Notes: a model not told the origin generated them from the letters alone. 64,000 nucleotides of DNA from Laspinema olomoucense D3b (GCF_025370785.1 NZ_JAMXFA010000023.1:46550-110549), one strand, 5' to 3'. Positions 1 to 9,603 are shown, counted from the stretch's first letter. Translations and numbers: made by a program.

Positions 1-567
1 GATTGGATCCGCAGTTTGCCGCCGAATATTTTGGTGGCGATCGATGAGGCGTATTTTGAATTTAGTCAGACCAGTGTGGTGAGTGAGTTACTCCAGCATC
101 CAAATTGGGTGGTGATGCGGACCTTTTCCAAAGCCTTTCGCTTGGCGGCCCTGCGGGTGGGATATGCGATCGCCCATCCGGAACTCACGGCGACCCTGGA
201 AAAAGTCCGTCTGCCGTACAATCTTCCGGCATTCTCCCAGATTGCCGCATCAATGGCGATCGCCCATCGTCAGGAACTCCTGAGTACCATTCCTGAAATT
301 TTAACTGAGCGCGATCGCTTCTGGGAACAATTGCAACCCTTGCAAAAATTTCTGCTGTGGCCGAGTGCAGCTAACTTTATTTACCTGCGCCCGAATCTCC
401 AGGACTTAGAGGCGATCGGTCCAACCCTGACTCGCATCACCGAGGAACTCAAGGCTCAAGGGACCCTGATTCGTCACACTGGGGGCGGTTTAAGAATTAC
501 CCTGGGCACACCGGAGGAAAATCAACGCACTTTGTCCCGCTTGCAGGAATTCAACTTCGGGGATTAG
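1..567 (+). CDS. hisC: Histidinol-phosphate aminotransferase, 3' part (5' end outside window)
   Basis: PLP-dependent aminotransferase of histidine biosynthesis, converting imidazole-acetol phosphate to histidinol phosphate in the cytosol. The frame is open from base 1, so the gene begins upstream of the window; the TTG at 16 is internal. About 188 residues remain, roughly half of the usual length near 360. The visible part has the fold-type I signature AIDEAYFEF, in which Asp and Tyr contact PLP, followed by TFSKAFRLAALRVGYA, which contains the Schiff-base Lys, and RITLGTPEENQ near the end, where the Arg binds the substrate carboxylate. The close HisC-like paralog threonine-phosphate decarboxylase (CobD) is possible but less likely. 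A long hairpin follows the stop. Confidence 0.85.
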   Translation, partial: DWIRSLPPNILVAIDEAYFEFSQTSVVSELLQHPNWVVMRTFSKAFRLAALRVGYAIAHPELTATLEKVRLPYNLPAFSQIAASMAIAHRQELLSTIPEILTERDRFWEQLQPLQKFLLWPSAANFIYLRPNLQDLEAIGPTLTRITEELKAQGTLIRHTGGGLRITLGTPEENQRTLSRLQEFNFGD

Positions 568-598
568 ACTGCCCAAAATGCAGAGCCTAGGGACAAGA

Positions 599-659
599 AA
601 CCGGGTTTTTAGCCTAAATTTGCTGTGGATTGGCAGAAAATTGGTCAAAAAACCCGGTT
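599..659. terminator. Inverted repeat between convergent genes, AACCGGGTTTTT family
   Basis: The arms AACCGGGTTTTT (599-610) and AAAAAACCCGGTT (647-659) pair across a 36-base loop. It lies between hisC and the convergent gene ending at 684, so it could terminate both. The arm sequence recurs near 49.7, 51.1 and 54.7 kb, so it is also a member of a dispersed repeat family. Confidence 0.55.
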
Positions 660-683
660 GCTCACCCCTACTGTAACGATGCC

Positions 684-1280
684 TTAGAGTGCAGCGACCT
701 TAACCGGGGACTTTTGTTCTAAGCGGCGGATGGTCCCCACGGTTTGAGGGAGGACCCCAACTAATCGGGCGATCGCCTCATCCGGGAGTCGGATCACGGT
801 TTCGCGATCAAAATAATGCTGAAACTGAGTCAGCAGCATTTGGGTCCGGTGCAATGGCATCGGCTGGATCGTAAGCTGTTCCATTACTCTAATCCAATGG
901 CGGCGAATGGCAAATGCCTTTTGCCGTTCTTCGTAGCTTTCCGGATAGAGCAACACCAGATCCCCCACGGGAATAGTCTGCTGACACTCAATATCAAAAA
1001 TGCCCCCGACTGCGGCCCCCGGACCCACGAACTCCGCATGAAAGCGCTTGTAAACAATCAATCCACAGCGCCGACGACTGTCTACGACAAACAGTTGGCC
1101 GCTATTGAGTTGAGTCAAGATTTGAGCACTATGAGCGTATTTAATCAAGGCACGAGAAGGATTGCCCGTCTCGCCTTTGAATGGAGGGCGATCGGGACAG
1201 TCCGAGGGAATGGGACCCGAGGAGTGAGTTCCTGGGGCCTCTGTATTTTGGTTCCGGTCCTCATGTTGGTGTTGAGTCAT
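684..1280 (-). CDS. Hypothetical protein with C-terminal Crp-like helix-turn-helix
   Basis: A 198-aa cytosolic protein that I do not recognise by name. The first 40 residues are polar and probably disordered (His, Gln, Pro rich). Residues 45-115 look like a beta-rich sensory fold with a conserved-looking GQLFVVDSRRRCGLIVYK stretch and a PVGDLVLLYP segment. The C-terminal part (about 130-190) resembles the winged helix of Crp/Fnr regulators: RHWIRVMEQ, a linker helix, then LPDEAIARLVGVLPQTVGTI, where ARLVGVLPQTV fits the turn of an HTH. The usual cyclic-nucleotide binding motif is not visible. A role as a transcription regulator is inferred. The ATG at 1280 is chosen; about 480 non-coding bases lie upstream. 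Confidence 0.6.
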   Translation of the reverse strand: MTQHQHEDRNQNTEAPGTHSSGPIPSDCPDRPPFKGETGNPSRALIKYAHSAQILTQLNSGQLFVVDSRRRCGLIVYKRFHAEFVGPGAAVGGIFDIECQQTIPVGDLVLLYPESYEERQKAFAIRRHWIRVMEQLTIQPMPLHRTQMLLTQFQHYFDRETVIRLPDEAIARLVGVLPQTVGTIRRLEQKSPVKVAAL

Positions 1281-1764
1281 TTGAGGGTTCCCTTCTCATG
1301 CCGAAAATCACTACATCTAAACCGGGCAACTCATGACTACAAGATGGGGTTAGAAAAGTCCCCAAATTTAAGGAATAAATTTTTGCTCTTGTTTATCATT
1401 CCCTGATTAGACAGGTAAACGCGCTTTTTAATAAAAAAACCGGCCTCAAGTCTTTCAAAAATCTCCAGGGGTTTAAAAGCAGCGGTTTCCTTCTTCCAAA
1501 CAGGCCGGGGAGCGCCGTTTAAGGGAGATAAACCCGGTCAGTTTGGATGGCCAGGTCAATTGAAAATTAGGAAATTAAAGACCGATCGCTCCTTGGCAAA
1601 AAGAAGGAGTTCAGTTGCTAGGACTTTGGTACAGGATTCAATCTGTAGGAGATTAAACCCGGTTTTCTGCCCCGATTTGTTGGTAATCGGGATAGATTTG
1701 GGGAAAAACCCGCTGTGTCTTCCCTCCCCTGAACGGGCATATTAGAGGAGGCGATCGCCCGGAC
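1281..1764. other. Intergenic stretch, no supported gene
   Basis: 484 bases between two genes on the minus strand. It holds a weak inverted pair (AACCGGCCT near 1440 with AGGCCGGGG near 1505) and a 61-codon plus-strand frame (1560-1745) with no ribosome-binding site or recognisable protein pattern. The half nearest 1281 probably carries the promoter of the HTH gene. Confidence 0.5.
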
Positions 1765-2415
1765 TTACCGGCGAGTCAGTGCCTTGTGTAAGAGGATGCG
1801 TTTGGGTTGCCCGAAACACCACGGACTCCACCCCGACTCAATGGAGTGAATTCGATAGCCTTCTTTGTAATAAAGTCGTCTTGCCGGTCGGTTATTTTCG
1901 AGAACGTGCAGGTAAAGGTCCTGGAATCCCCAATCCAGGGCGATCCCTTCGCAAGCTTGCAGCAATTGACTAGCTCCCCCCTGGCGGCGATAAGGGGCAC
2001 CAATGGCTAAATTGGACAAGTAAGGAAACTGGGTCATTCCCAAGGTCCAAGGGTTGATACAGCGCAAGGCCATTTCGACGGTCCCAACAATCTCGCAATT
2101 GCCGGATGGGGAGTCGAGGGCGGATTCATAACCACAGGGCGGTTCCCCTTGGGGAGCGACAGCTACTAAGCAGATACAATGGCACGAGTTTGAGCGCAGT
2201 CGCGCTCGCAAATCTTCATGAATGCCAAGGCGCAAGATCGGGTACAGCCAACCGCCTAGTCCTTCGCGAGAATGAAAGCTATCGACCAAAATTTCCGCGA
2301 GGCTGCTGAGATCTTTGGCTTGGGCGGCCCGGATGAAAAAGCGAGATGCACCTCCCGAGGATGGCTCAGAGGCAGGGGGATGGGGGTGGGTTGGGGACGT
2401 GAAAGAGGAGTTCAC
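1765..2415 (-). CDS. GNAT family N-acetyltransferase
   Basis: A 216-aa acyl-CoA dependent N-acetyltransferase; the substrate cannot be told from sequence. After a disordered Ser/Pro-rich leader of about 25 residues, the GNAT fold starts at FFIRAAQAKDLSSLAEI. The acetyl-CoA binding motif A is clear: LSNLAIGAPYRRQGGASQLL, matching the (R/Q)xxGx(G/A) pyrophosphate loop, followed by ALDWGFQDLYLHVLENN and ARRLYYKEGY, the typical motif B with its Asn and Tyr residues. The start is a GTG at 2415; an ATG just upstream is followed at once by TGA and cannot be used. An 11-base direct repeat GTGAACTCCTC sits at the start codon. Confidence 0.8.
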   Translation of the reverse strand: MNSSFTSPTHPHPPASEPSSGGASRFFIRAAQAKDLSSLAEILVDSFHSREGLGGWLYPILRLGIHEDLRARLRSNSCHCICLVAVAPQGEPPCGYESALDSPSGNCEIVGTVEMALRCINPWTLGMTQFPYLSNLAIGAPYRRQGGASQLLQACEGIALDWGFQDLYLHVLENNRPARRLYYKEGYRIHSIESGWSPWCFGQPKRILLHKALTRR

Positions 2416-2553
2416 GAGGAGTTCACATTAAAGGGGTTTGAAACGGATTGGTTTTGACCGGAAGGGAACCCTCTCCTCTTATAACATAACGTGATGAGGG
2501 GGTTCCCAGCTAACATTAGTATGAAGTGGACAAAAAGCATAAGAACATAAATA

Positions 2554-2568
2554 ATCATTATGAATGAT
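2554..2568. promoter_or_regulatory. Palindrome ATCATT-ATG-AATGAT upstream of the sensor kinase
   Basis: A perfect 6-base dyad with 3-base spacer, 20 bases before the start of the histidine kinase gene and just ahead of its GAGGT ribosome-binding site. It could be an operator or a leader element; no known binding factor is matched. Confidence 0.3.
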
Positions 2569-2587
2569 AACATGAGGTAAAATTCTG

Positions 2588-5083
2588 ATGAATGCAGATA
2601 TTTTTCCGGTTGACCCCCATGAAGTCGCTTCTACGAACCGAACATCGCCACAAGTGGCGATCGCCGAACTCCTGGGGCGACAAACCCACTTACATTTAGG
2701 GAGTAACGAGGCTGAAAATGCCGCCTGGACTGCCGGTTGGCTGGATTGTTTAGAGTTTTTGGGCCAAATAGACCGAGGGACAGTTGCTAAAGTTAAGCAA
2801 CTTTGTTTTGAACAAAGACCATCCTCCCCAGAGGAGCTTTCTACTTTGCTCTGTGGGAATAAAAATACAGCGGATGAGGGGAACCATGAAGCCGAAAATT
2901 TTCCATTTTTTAAGGCAACTCCTGGAACACTGAAATCCCGACAAGCACCCCGGAATCTCTCGGAAAAAAATCCCGATCGCGCTGAACAACTGCCCGGGGA
3001 GGGAGAACAAGTTCTATCCACACAGCGTTTAAATGCGATCGCTAAGGCAATTCACGGGTCCCTGAATGAAACTGAGGTTTATCGGGCGATCGTCCAGCAA
3101 ATGTGTGATGTCTTTGAGGCAGACTCGGCGGGGTTAATCTTGCATGATTTCCAGGGACAAACCTTGATGGAGATTGCAGTTTATCATCGCCAGGGGGAAC
3201 CCCTAGAGTTATCCTTTCGCCCTCAAGAGATCGCACTCCCCTTGTCCGTAGAAGCATTAAAAGCTTGGAATACCTTCCGATCGCAGCAAAGTCCGTGGTT
3301 GGTTAGGGATATAGAAACGGCGGTGAGGCCCGAGGTAGAGCGCTTGCTACTGCTTTGTGCCGGGTTACAGTCTACATTGATGGTGCCCATCCTCTACCAA
3401 AATGAAGCGATCGCCACGGTTTATTTGAGTTATGCCGGGGTTTCTCATGTGTGGCAACCATCAGAAATAAAATTTGCTGAAATGGTGGCACAACAGGGAG
3501 CAGTCGCCCTAGGGAATACAAGGCATTATATCCAAGCCAAAAAACACGCCCAACGGGAACAAGTTCTTAACCGAATTGCCGGACGAATTCGTACCTCTTT
3601 AAATCTCGATCGCACGATTGAGACGGCCTTATCTGAGTTATTAACCCTCACCCAAGCCGATTTGATATTATTTTCGATACCGACTTCTTTAATAGAAAGC
3701 ATCCATCACCTGTGCCGATCGCTGCGAGTTACTCATCGAGTCTGTCGCCCCAGTCAAGCTCTCTTTCTCAGTGAACATCCCCTGCGTGTAGGGATGGAAA
3801 TCAAGCTATTTCAGTTTGAGTCAGGGTTGACTCAGAGTTTGCTGGGACAAGAGGTTACTGCCATCGCCAATACGCAAGATTCGGAGTTTGGGGAACGCGA
3901 TCGCGCCTTGTTTCAACAACTCCAAATCGGCAGTTTATTAAGCGTTCCAATTTGGCATCGAGAAAGTTTGTTAGGTCATATTTCGGCTATCAAACCCCAG
4001 TCTTACGATTGGCATGAAGATGAAATTTCCGTGATGGAATCGGTTTCCTTGCACCTGGGAATCGCGATTACTCAGGCGCAGTTATATCAACGCACCCAGG
4101 AGCAAGCTCGCCAAGCGCGATCGCAAGCTAAACAACTGGAGAAAGCACTGGATGAAAAAACTGAGTTAATTGCTTCCCTTCATGACACTCAGTTCCAACT
4201 GGTTCAAAGCGAAAAAATGTCAAGCTTAGGTCAATTGGTGGCCGGGGTTGCCCATGAAATTAATAATCCGATTAATTTCATTTATGGCAATCTTCCTCAC
4301 ATTGCCAATTACACAGACGAAATTGTACAACTCCTAGGCCGGTATCGTGAACACTTTCACCCCGTTCCCCAATCTATTGCTGAATTTGAAGCCCAAATTG
4401 ATATAGATTTTATTCAGACGGATTTACCAAAAATCCTCCACTCCATGAGGGAAGGCTCTGAACGGGTGCGTCAAATTGTTCTGACTTTACGCAATTTTTC
4501 TCGCTTAGATGAAGCCGAATTAAAATGGGTTAATCTTCATGAAGGGATTGATAGTAGCCTGATTTTATTAGCCCATCGTCTCCATGATATTGAGGTGATT
4601 AAATGCTATGGTTCTATTCCCCGATTATGTTGCTATCCGGGACAACTCAATCAGGTGTTTATGAATTTGTTTTCAAATGCGATCGATGCCATTGACGGGT
4701 TTGATGGGGGTGGCAATGCAGTTAGTTTCCCGGGGAATCCTTTAGGCGATCGCCAAATTACTATCACCACGGCAGTGATTACTCAAGCTCATCTCTCCTC
4801 GGATACCCTCCTTCCCTCTCAAACCCCTAATCTCCCTCCGGGAGAGTGGGTGCAAATTCGGATTGGGGATACAGGTTGCGGCATTCTCCCCCAATATCAA
4901 ACCAAAATTTTCGACCCGTTTTTTACCACAAAACCTGTGGGGAGTGGCAAAGGATTAGGCTTATCGATCGCCTATAAAATTATCGTAGACCGACATCATG
5001 GCCGCTTGACTTTTCAAAATCTACCCGGGGGGGGATGTGAATTCATCATTGAATTACCTGTTATTTCTAAAGACCCAATCTAG
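2588..5083 (+). CDS. GAF-domain sensor histidine kinase
   Basis: An 831-aa probably soluble two-component sensor kinase. A unique N-terminal segment (1-130, with an AWTAGWLDCLEFLGQI helix) precedes two GAF-like domains at about 140-310 and 325-495, then a coiled coil (about 500-540). The HisKA H-box is VAGVAHEINNPINFIYGNL with the phosphoacceptor His556, followed by the HATPase_c domain with N-box NLFSNAIDAI, G1 box IGDTGCGI and G2 box GSGKGLGLSI. This HEINNPI subtype is common in cyanobacterial multi-GAF kinases. No transmembrane segment is seen. The start ATG has a good GAGGTAAAATTCTG leader. No cognate regulator is fused, but the next gene is a hybrid kinase. The GAF ligands (bilin, cyclic nucleotide or other) are unknown. 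The last 33 coding bases belong to a tandem duplication. Confidence 0.9.
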   Translation: MNADIFPVDPHEVASTNRTSPQVAIAELLGRQTHLHLGSNEAENAAWTAGWLDCLEFLGQIDRGTVAKVKQLCFEQRPSSPEELSTLLCGNKNTADEGNHEAENFPFFKATPGTLKSRQAPRNLSEKNPDRAEQLPGEGEQVLSTQRLNAIAKAIHGSLNETEVYRAIVQQMCDVFEADSAGLILHDFQGQTLMEIAVYHRQGEPLELSFRPQEIALPLSVEALKAWNTFRSQQSPWLVRDIETAVRPEVERLLLLCAGLQSTLMVPILYQNEAIATVYLSYAGVSHVWQPSEIKFAEMVAQQGAVALGNTRHYIQAKKHAQREQVLNRIAGRIRTSLNLDRTIETALSELLTLTQADLILFSIPTSLIESIHHLCRSLRVTHRVCRPSQALFLSEHPLRVGMEIKLFQFESGLTQSLLGQEVTAIANTQDSEFGERDRALFQQLQIGSLLSVPIWHRESLLGHISAIKPQSYDWHEDEISVMESVSLHLGIAITQAQLYQRTQEQARQARSQAKQLEKALDEKTELIASLHDTQFQLVQSEKMSSLGQLVAGVAHEINNPINFIYGNLPHIANYTDEIVQLLGRYREHFHPVPQSIAEFEAQIDIDFIQTDLPKILHSMREGSERVRQIVLTLRNFSRLDEAELKWVNLHEGIDSSLILLAHRLHDIEVIKCYGSIPRLCCYPGQLNQVFMNLFSNAIDAIDGFDGGGNAVSFPGNPLGDRQITITTAVITQAHLSSDTLLPSQTPNLPPGEWVQIRIGDTGCGILPQYQTKIFDPFFTTKPVGSGKGLGLSIAYKIIVDRHHGRLTFQNLPGGGCEFIIELPVISKDPI

Positions 5084-5204
5084 CCTAGATCCGCTCAACC
5101 TTCCGTTACCCTTTAACAGCATTCCTCGAATTACCTGTTATTTCTAAAGACCCAATCTAGCCTAGATCCGCTCAATCTTCCCTTACCGTTGAACAGGATG
5201 CCTC
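5051..5204. repeat. Imperfect 77-bp tandem duplication over the kinase 3' end
   Basis: Two head-to-tail copies, 5051-5127 and 5128-5204. The first 48 bases are identical and the rest differ at several sites. Copy one contains the last 11 codons and the stop of the histidine kinase gene; copy two repeats them outside the gene. Confidence 0.9.
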
Positions 5205-5680
5205 AGCCAATTGTGGAGGGGAGAACCTGAACTGGGGTCTTTTCGGCCCACCAATATCCGTCCAAGGGGGACCGCTTAAGACGGGAAATTTCCGTCCCAG
5301 GAAACGCTCAGTGAAACCGGAACGAAGGACCGCGATTCAGAATCGGTGAAATTTCTCATGCAGGATCCGACGGTTGCCATTAGAATATCGTCATTATTCC
5401 CAATAATTTCGACCCCTGCGTGGGGCGATCGCCCTCATCAATTTTTCCATCAGGATGCAACTCAAGGGGCAAATCTACCAGGGTGCATGAGGCGAGTGAT
5501 GTATTCCCCCTAACCCCTAACCCATCGGGATCATGTGGAGTAGTGTACATTCAGAATGACCCCTACTCACGAACCTCCAGACGGGTTGCGTCAGCCTCTC
5601 CGGTTCAGTGACCCTAAAAACCAGTCAAGAGAAAAATAAGAAATTGGATATAACTCCCCCTGATTGTAGGAGAGCGGTGC
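5205..5680. other. Intergenic leader before hybrid kinase/cyclase gene
   Basis: 476 bases with no supported gene. It contains one HIP1 site near 5425 and a GGAGAG ribosome-binding site just before the ATG at 5681. The 63-codon frame at 5420-5611 has no coding character. Confidence 0.5.
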
Positions 5681-8600
5681 ATGAGTATCGAAACATATAG
5701 TAAGCCGAAACTTCTGGTAGTTGATGACGAACCAGATAACCTCGACTTGCTTTATCGCACCTTTTATCGGGACTATGAAGTGCTGACGGCAGAAAATGCC
5801 CCACAAGCGTTAGAGCTTCTGGCAAAGGAGGGGGATGTAGCGGTGATTATCTCGGATCAGCGGATGCCGCAAATGAGTGGGACTGAGTTACTCAGTCTGA
5901 CGGCAACTCAGTATCCCGATGCGATCCGGATTATCTTGACCGCTTACACCGATGTAGAGGACCTGGTGGATGCGATCAATGAAGGAAAGGTTTTTAAATA
6001 CGTCACCAAACCCTGGGATGCTGATGAACTCAAGGCATTAGTTGCACAAGCCTTAGATACCCACAATGTCCTGAAAGCCCGGACAAGGGAACTCTGCCGC
6101 ACTCTGCGCCAGGAATCGTTGCTCAATGCCATTACCAACACCATTCGCTCTCGGACCACTGAGGCGCAGATTTTGCAGACGATTGTCGATACCCTCGGCC
6201 AAATGTTTGAGGTCAGCTACTGCATTCTACGTCCCTATCAGGATGGCCGCTTTATTGATGAATGGTTTATGTATCAAAAGCGGGAACTGGGCACGATGAA
6301 GTCCAATGGTCAAGGGCCAAAACTGCCACTTGCCCCCTCGGGACCCATTTCAGAACCCCAGGGGTTAGCACAGACGGTTTGGGAAACATCAGATATTGAG
6401 GTGATCAATGATGTGGAAACCGATGAACGGTTACAGGGAAAGACGCCTCAACTCCAGCAACGGCGACAGATGTTAAAAGCGGCAGATATTCGCTCCTGCT
6501 TGGTGGTCCCCCTGATGTTTCGGATGGAACTGATGGCTGTCTTGGCATTGCACCAAGCTGGATCCGGGCGGGAGTGGCAGGATGATGAGGTGCAACTGGT
6601 GTTTATGGTGGCGGATCAGGCGGTGTTGTCGCTATCCCAAGCCCGCGCTTATGAACAGGTCCAGGCCCTAGCCAAGCGCGAGGCCCTGGTGAATACGATT
6701 ACTACGGCGATTCGGTCGAGTCTGAATCCGAAAGATATTTTTGCGGCGATCGCCCAACAATTAGGCCAAGCTTTACAGGCTGATGGTTGTGCGCTGTCGT
6801 TATGGACGGTCGAAGATGAGTATGTGCAGTGCGTGGGATTATACGATGCGGCCCTCCAGGCGGTGGAGGCTTCCGAAGGAGAACAACTGGAGGATGAAGG
6901 GAGGGAACGGGTGGGGACATCCTCTGTTTGTGCCGATCCTGCCTTGGAAGTTAAAGGAGAACCTCCCCAAAATTCTGGGGAATTGCCGCGATCGGTGGTT
7001 CCGATCGCCGGGAATCCGGTGTTACAAGAACTGCTGACCACTCGTGCTCCGGTGGTGGTGGATGACTTGGAAAAGCAGCCAGAATGGAATGTCATGGATT
7101 TACCCCTGCGATCGCCTGCCAGGGCTTTATTACTCGTTCCTTTAATCTCTGATGGCGAAATTATCGGCAGCATTACCCTGCGCCAAATCCGCTCACCCCG
7201 CCGCTGGCACCCCTCGGAAATCGATCTCGCTCAAGCGGTGGCCGCACAAGGGGCGATCGCTGTCCATCAGTCTCGGCTTTACCAAAAAACTCGTCAGCAA
7301 GCGGAACGCCTCCTAGAACTCAACCGCCTGAAAACGGAATTTTTCCAAAATATTTCCCACGAGTTCCGTACCCCCTTAACCTTAATGATGGGTCCGCTAG
7401 AATCTGCCGTGGAGCATCACCACGATTTACCCTTGGAACAAGCGGCGATCGCCCTGCGAAATACCCGCCGCCTCCTGCGATTGGTCAATCAACTCCTGGA
7501 CTTGCAACGCCTCGATGCCGGTCGGATGCAGCCTACGTTTCGTCCCTGCGATTTACTCGCCTTTGTCTCCCAAACCGTGGAAATTTTTCGTCCCTATTGC
7601 GAGAAAAAAGGCATAGAAATTGCTACCGATTTACAGGCTTGTCCTTCCCTCTATTTGGATTTGGAAAAGTTTGATAAAGTCCTCTACAATCTCCTTTCCA
7701 ATGCCATGAAATTTACCGCCTCTGGAGGTAAAATTATGGTCTCCTTGGAACAGGCAGGCGATTATTCTTTACTCCAAGTTAAGGATACAGGAATTGGCAT
7801 TCGCACGGATCAAATTCCTCACTTATTCGAGCGCTTTCGTCAAGCCGAAGGGTCGGCGAATCGCTCTTATGAAGGTAGTGGATTAGGGTTAGCCTTAGCG
7901 AAAGAATTGGTCGAACTTCATGGGGGAACCATTGCCGTTGAATCAAACTATGGGGAAGGTTCCGCCTTTATGGTGTGGTTACCCCTGGGCAATTCTCACT
8001 TACCCCCAGAGCAAATTATTGAAGTGCCCACCGGGGTAGAACCGGCGCGGGCCTCCGTAGAGTTGGCCGATGTGCAGATGGAAGATGATGGGGTCGGGTT
8101 TATCGGTCCCGGAGGTTTGGTGCAACCGGCACAACCCTCAACGATTCACACCCTCCACCCGACGATTGTTGTGGTGGATGACAATCCGGACTTGCGAAAT
8201 TATGTCTCGGGGATTCTCACAAAGGAAGGATATCGCGTCATTTTGGCCCGCAATGGGGCGGAAGGATTTGATGTGGTGCTCAACCATCGTCCCCAGTTAA
8301 TTGTTACGGATTTGATGATGCCGTTAGTCTCGGGTTTGGATATGATCCAGATGATTCGAGAGCATGAGTCGTTACGGGGAACGCCGATTATTTTGCTCAC
8401 GGCGAAGGTGAATGAGGATACGCGCATTGAAGGGGCGGAAAAGGGGGCTGATGCTTATCTGGCGAAACCGTTTAACGATCGCGAGTTGTTAGCAGAAGTG
8501 AGAAATTTACTCGCCCTCAAGGAAAATGAGCGCCGGGTGGCCCAGTTGAATACTTATTTAACTGAGTCAGTCCTGCGGCGGTTTTTACCCCCTTCTATGG

Positions 8601-9253
8601 TCCAAAAAGCGGCCTCTGGGGAGTTGTCTTTGGATTTACGTCCGGAACCCCGGTTGATTACGATTTTGTTTAGCGATATCGTCGGGTTTACTCAGTTGGC
8701 GAATACGTTGCGATCGCGCCGGGTGGCGGAGGTGCTGAATCAATATTTAACGGAAATGACTCAGGCGGTGTTTGATAATGGCGGGACGGTGGATAAGTTT
8801 GTGGGGGATGCGATCGTGGCGATGTTTGGTGCACCGGAGGATTTGACACCGAATGAGCAAGTGAGACGGGCGATCGCCACGGCTAGACAAATGTTACAAG
8901 CGCTTGATCGCTTAAATGAGAACTGGGAACAGCAAGGTTTACCTCGGGTTCAGTTCCGCTGTGGGATTCATCAAGGGACTGCTGTGGTGGGGATGTTTGG
9001 CGGTAATTTGCGATCGGATTATACAGCGATCGGTCCTAGTGTGAATATTGCCTCCCGCTTACAGGAAGCGGCTGACCCGGGTACAATCCTAGTGTCGGCA
9101 GCGGTGGCGGATTATCTCCATGATGATGAAATTGTCAAGTTCGGTTCCCTGCAATTAAAGGGCATTGATGAAACAGTTCTCACCTTTATGGTTCATCGCC
9201 ATTCTCGGGGGACCAATGGGGAAGTCTCTCAGGCAGAAGGGTCAAATTTATGA
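5681..9253 (+). CDS. Receiver-GAF-GAF-histidine kinase-receiver-class III cyclase
   Basis: A 1190-aa hybrid signalling protein that appears to join phosphorelay and cyclic-nucleotide output. Order: receiver domain (VVDDEP; phosphoacceptor Asp59 in SDQRMP; KPW Lys near 106), two GAF-like domains (about 145-325 and 330-535), HisKA with H-box NISHEFRTPLTLMMGPL (His560), HATPase_c (NLLSNAMKFT, DTGIGI, GSGLGLALAK), a second receiver (VVVDDNPD; Asp877 in VTDLMMP), then a class III nucleotide cyclase domain (about 975-1175). The cyclase keeps both metal Asp residues (Asp999 in FSDIVGFT and Asp1043 in KFVGDAIVAMFG), the substrate Lys of DKFVGD and a TAIGPSVNIASRL segment with the transition-state Asn/Arg. 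Lys plus Thr at the purine-selecting positions fits adenylate rather than guanylate cyclase. The protein looks cytosolic. No separate output regulator is adjacent. Confidence 0.9.
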   Translation: MSIETYSKPKLLVVDDEPDNLDLLYRTFYRDYEVLTAENAPQALELLAKEGDVAVIISDQRMPQMSGTELLSLTATQYPDAIRIILTAYTDVEDLVDAINEGKVFKYVTKPWDADELKALVAQALDTHNVLKARTRELCRTLRQESLLNAITNTIRSRTTEAQILQTIVDTLGQMFEVSYCILRPYQDGRFIDEWFMYQKRELGTMKSNGQGPKLPLAPSGPISEPQGLAQTVWETSDIEVINDVETDERLQGKTPQLQQRRQMLKAADIRSCLVVPLMFRMELMAVLALHQAGSGREWQDDEVQLVFMVADQAVLSLSQARAYEQVQALAKREALVNTITTAIRSSLNPKDIFAAIAQQLGQALQADGCALSLWTVEDEYVQCVGLYDAALQAVEASEGEQLEDEGRERVGTSSVCADPALEVKGEPPQNSGELPRSVVPIAGNPVLQELLTTRAPVVVDDLEKQPEWNVMDLPLRSPARALLLVPLISDGEIIGSITLRQIRSPRRWHPSEIDLAQAVAAQGAIAVHQSRLYQKTRQQAERLLELNRLKTEFFQNISHEFRTPLTLMMGPLESAVEHHHDLPLEQAAIALRNTRRLLRLVNQLLDLQRLDAGRMQPTFRPCDLLAFVSQTVEIFRPYCEKKGIEIATDLQACPSLYLDLEKFDKVLYNLLSNAMKFTASGGKIMVSLEQAGDYSLLQVKDTGIGIRTDQIPHLFERFRQAEGSANRSYEGSGLGLALAKELVELHGGTIAVESNYGEGSAFMVWLPLGNSHLPPEQIIEVPTGVEPARASVELADVQMEDDGVGFIGPGGLVQPAQPSTIHTLHPTIVVVDDNPDLRNYVSGILTKEGYRVILARNGAEGFDVVLNHRPQLIVTDLMMPLVSGLDMIQMIREHESLRGTPIILLTAKVNEDTRIEGAEKGADAYLAKPFNDRELLAEVRNLLALKENERRVAQLNTYLTESVLRRFLPPSMVQKAASGELSLDLRPEPRLITILFSDIVGFTQLANTLRSRRVAEVLNQYLTEMTQAVFDNGGTVDKFVGDAIVAMFGAPEDLTPNEQVRRAIATARQMLQALDRLNENWEQQGLPRVQFRCGIHQGTAVVGMFGGNLRSDYTAIGPSVNIASRLQEAADPGTILVSAAVADYLHDDEIVKFGSLQLKGIDETVLTFMVHRHSRGTNGEVSQAEGSNL

Positions 9254-9471
9254 CGAATTACTGATTAACAAGAGGTGATTTAATTATTAGTCATTGGGAA
9301 TCTTTCGTTCTCATCTTGGACTGTGTTTGAAATCACGGAAACCGATGAGGGCGATCGCCTCCCGGTCAGCGCACTATCACCATTTTTTTAGCTTAAAATC
9401 ACCCCAATTTATCCGGAACCGAGGGATAGTGAGAGTATAAGAGAAGAAGAAGCAAATCGGAGGACAAAATC

Positions 9472-9603
9472 ATGTTACCTCGCTATCGCACCCACACCGC
9501 CCAATTCGTCAAAATGGTTTACTCGAAAGTCCAAGTCAACGGAAAATTAGAGTTAGTACCAATGGAATTATATTCCGATGGTTCCGTCAAACGTAGCGCT
9601 TAA
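9472..9603 (+). CDS. Small 43-aa protein
   Basis: A short gene with a good ribosome-binding site (GGAGGACAAAATC before the ATG). The product begins MLPRYRTHTAQFVKMVYSK and ends YSDGSVKRSA; it is basic, has no membrane segment and no recognised domain. The sequence looks like a compact beta-hairpin protein (KVQVNGKLELVPMELYSDG). It stands alone on the plus strand, and a perfect hairpin terminator follows about 100 bases later. I cannot assign a function; the RBS, sensible composition and terminator are the reasons to call it real. Confidence 0.6.
   Translation: MLPRYRTHTAQFVKMVYSKVQVNGKLELVPMELYSDGSVKRSA

Noticed and set aside
816..1406. 196-codon plus-strand frame
   Set aside because: Antisense shadow of the HTH gene; no RBS and no recognisable protein pattern.
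1560..1745. 61-codon frame in the spacer
   Set aside because: No RBS, basic low-information sequence, spacer location.
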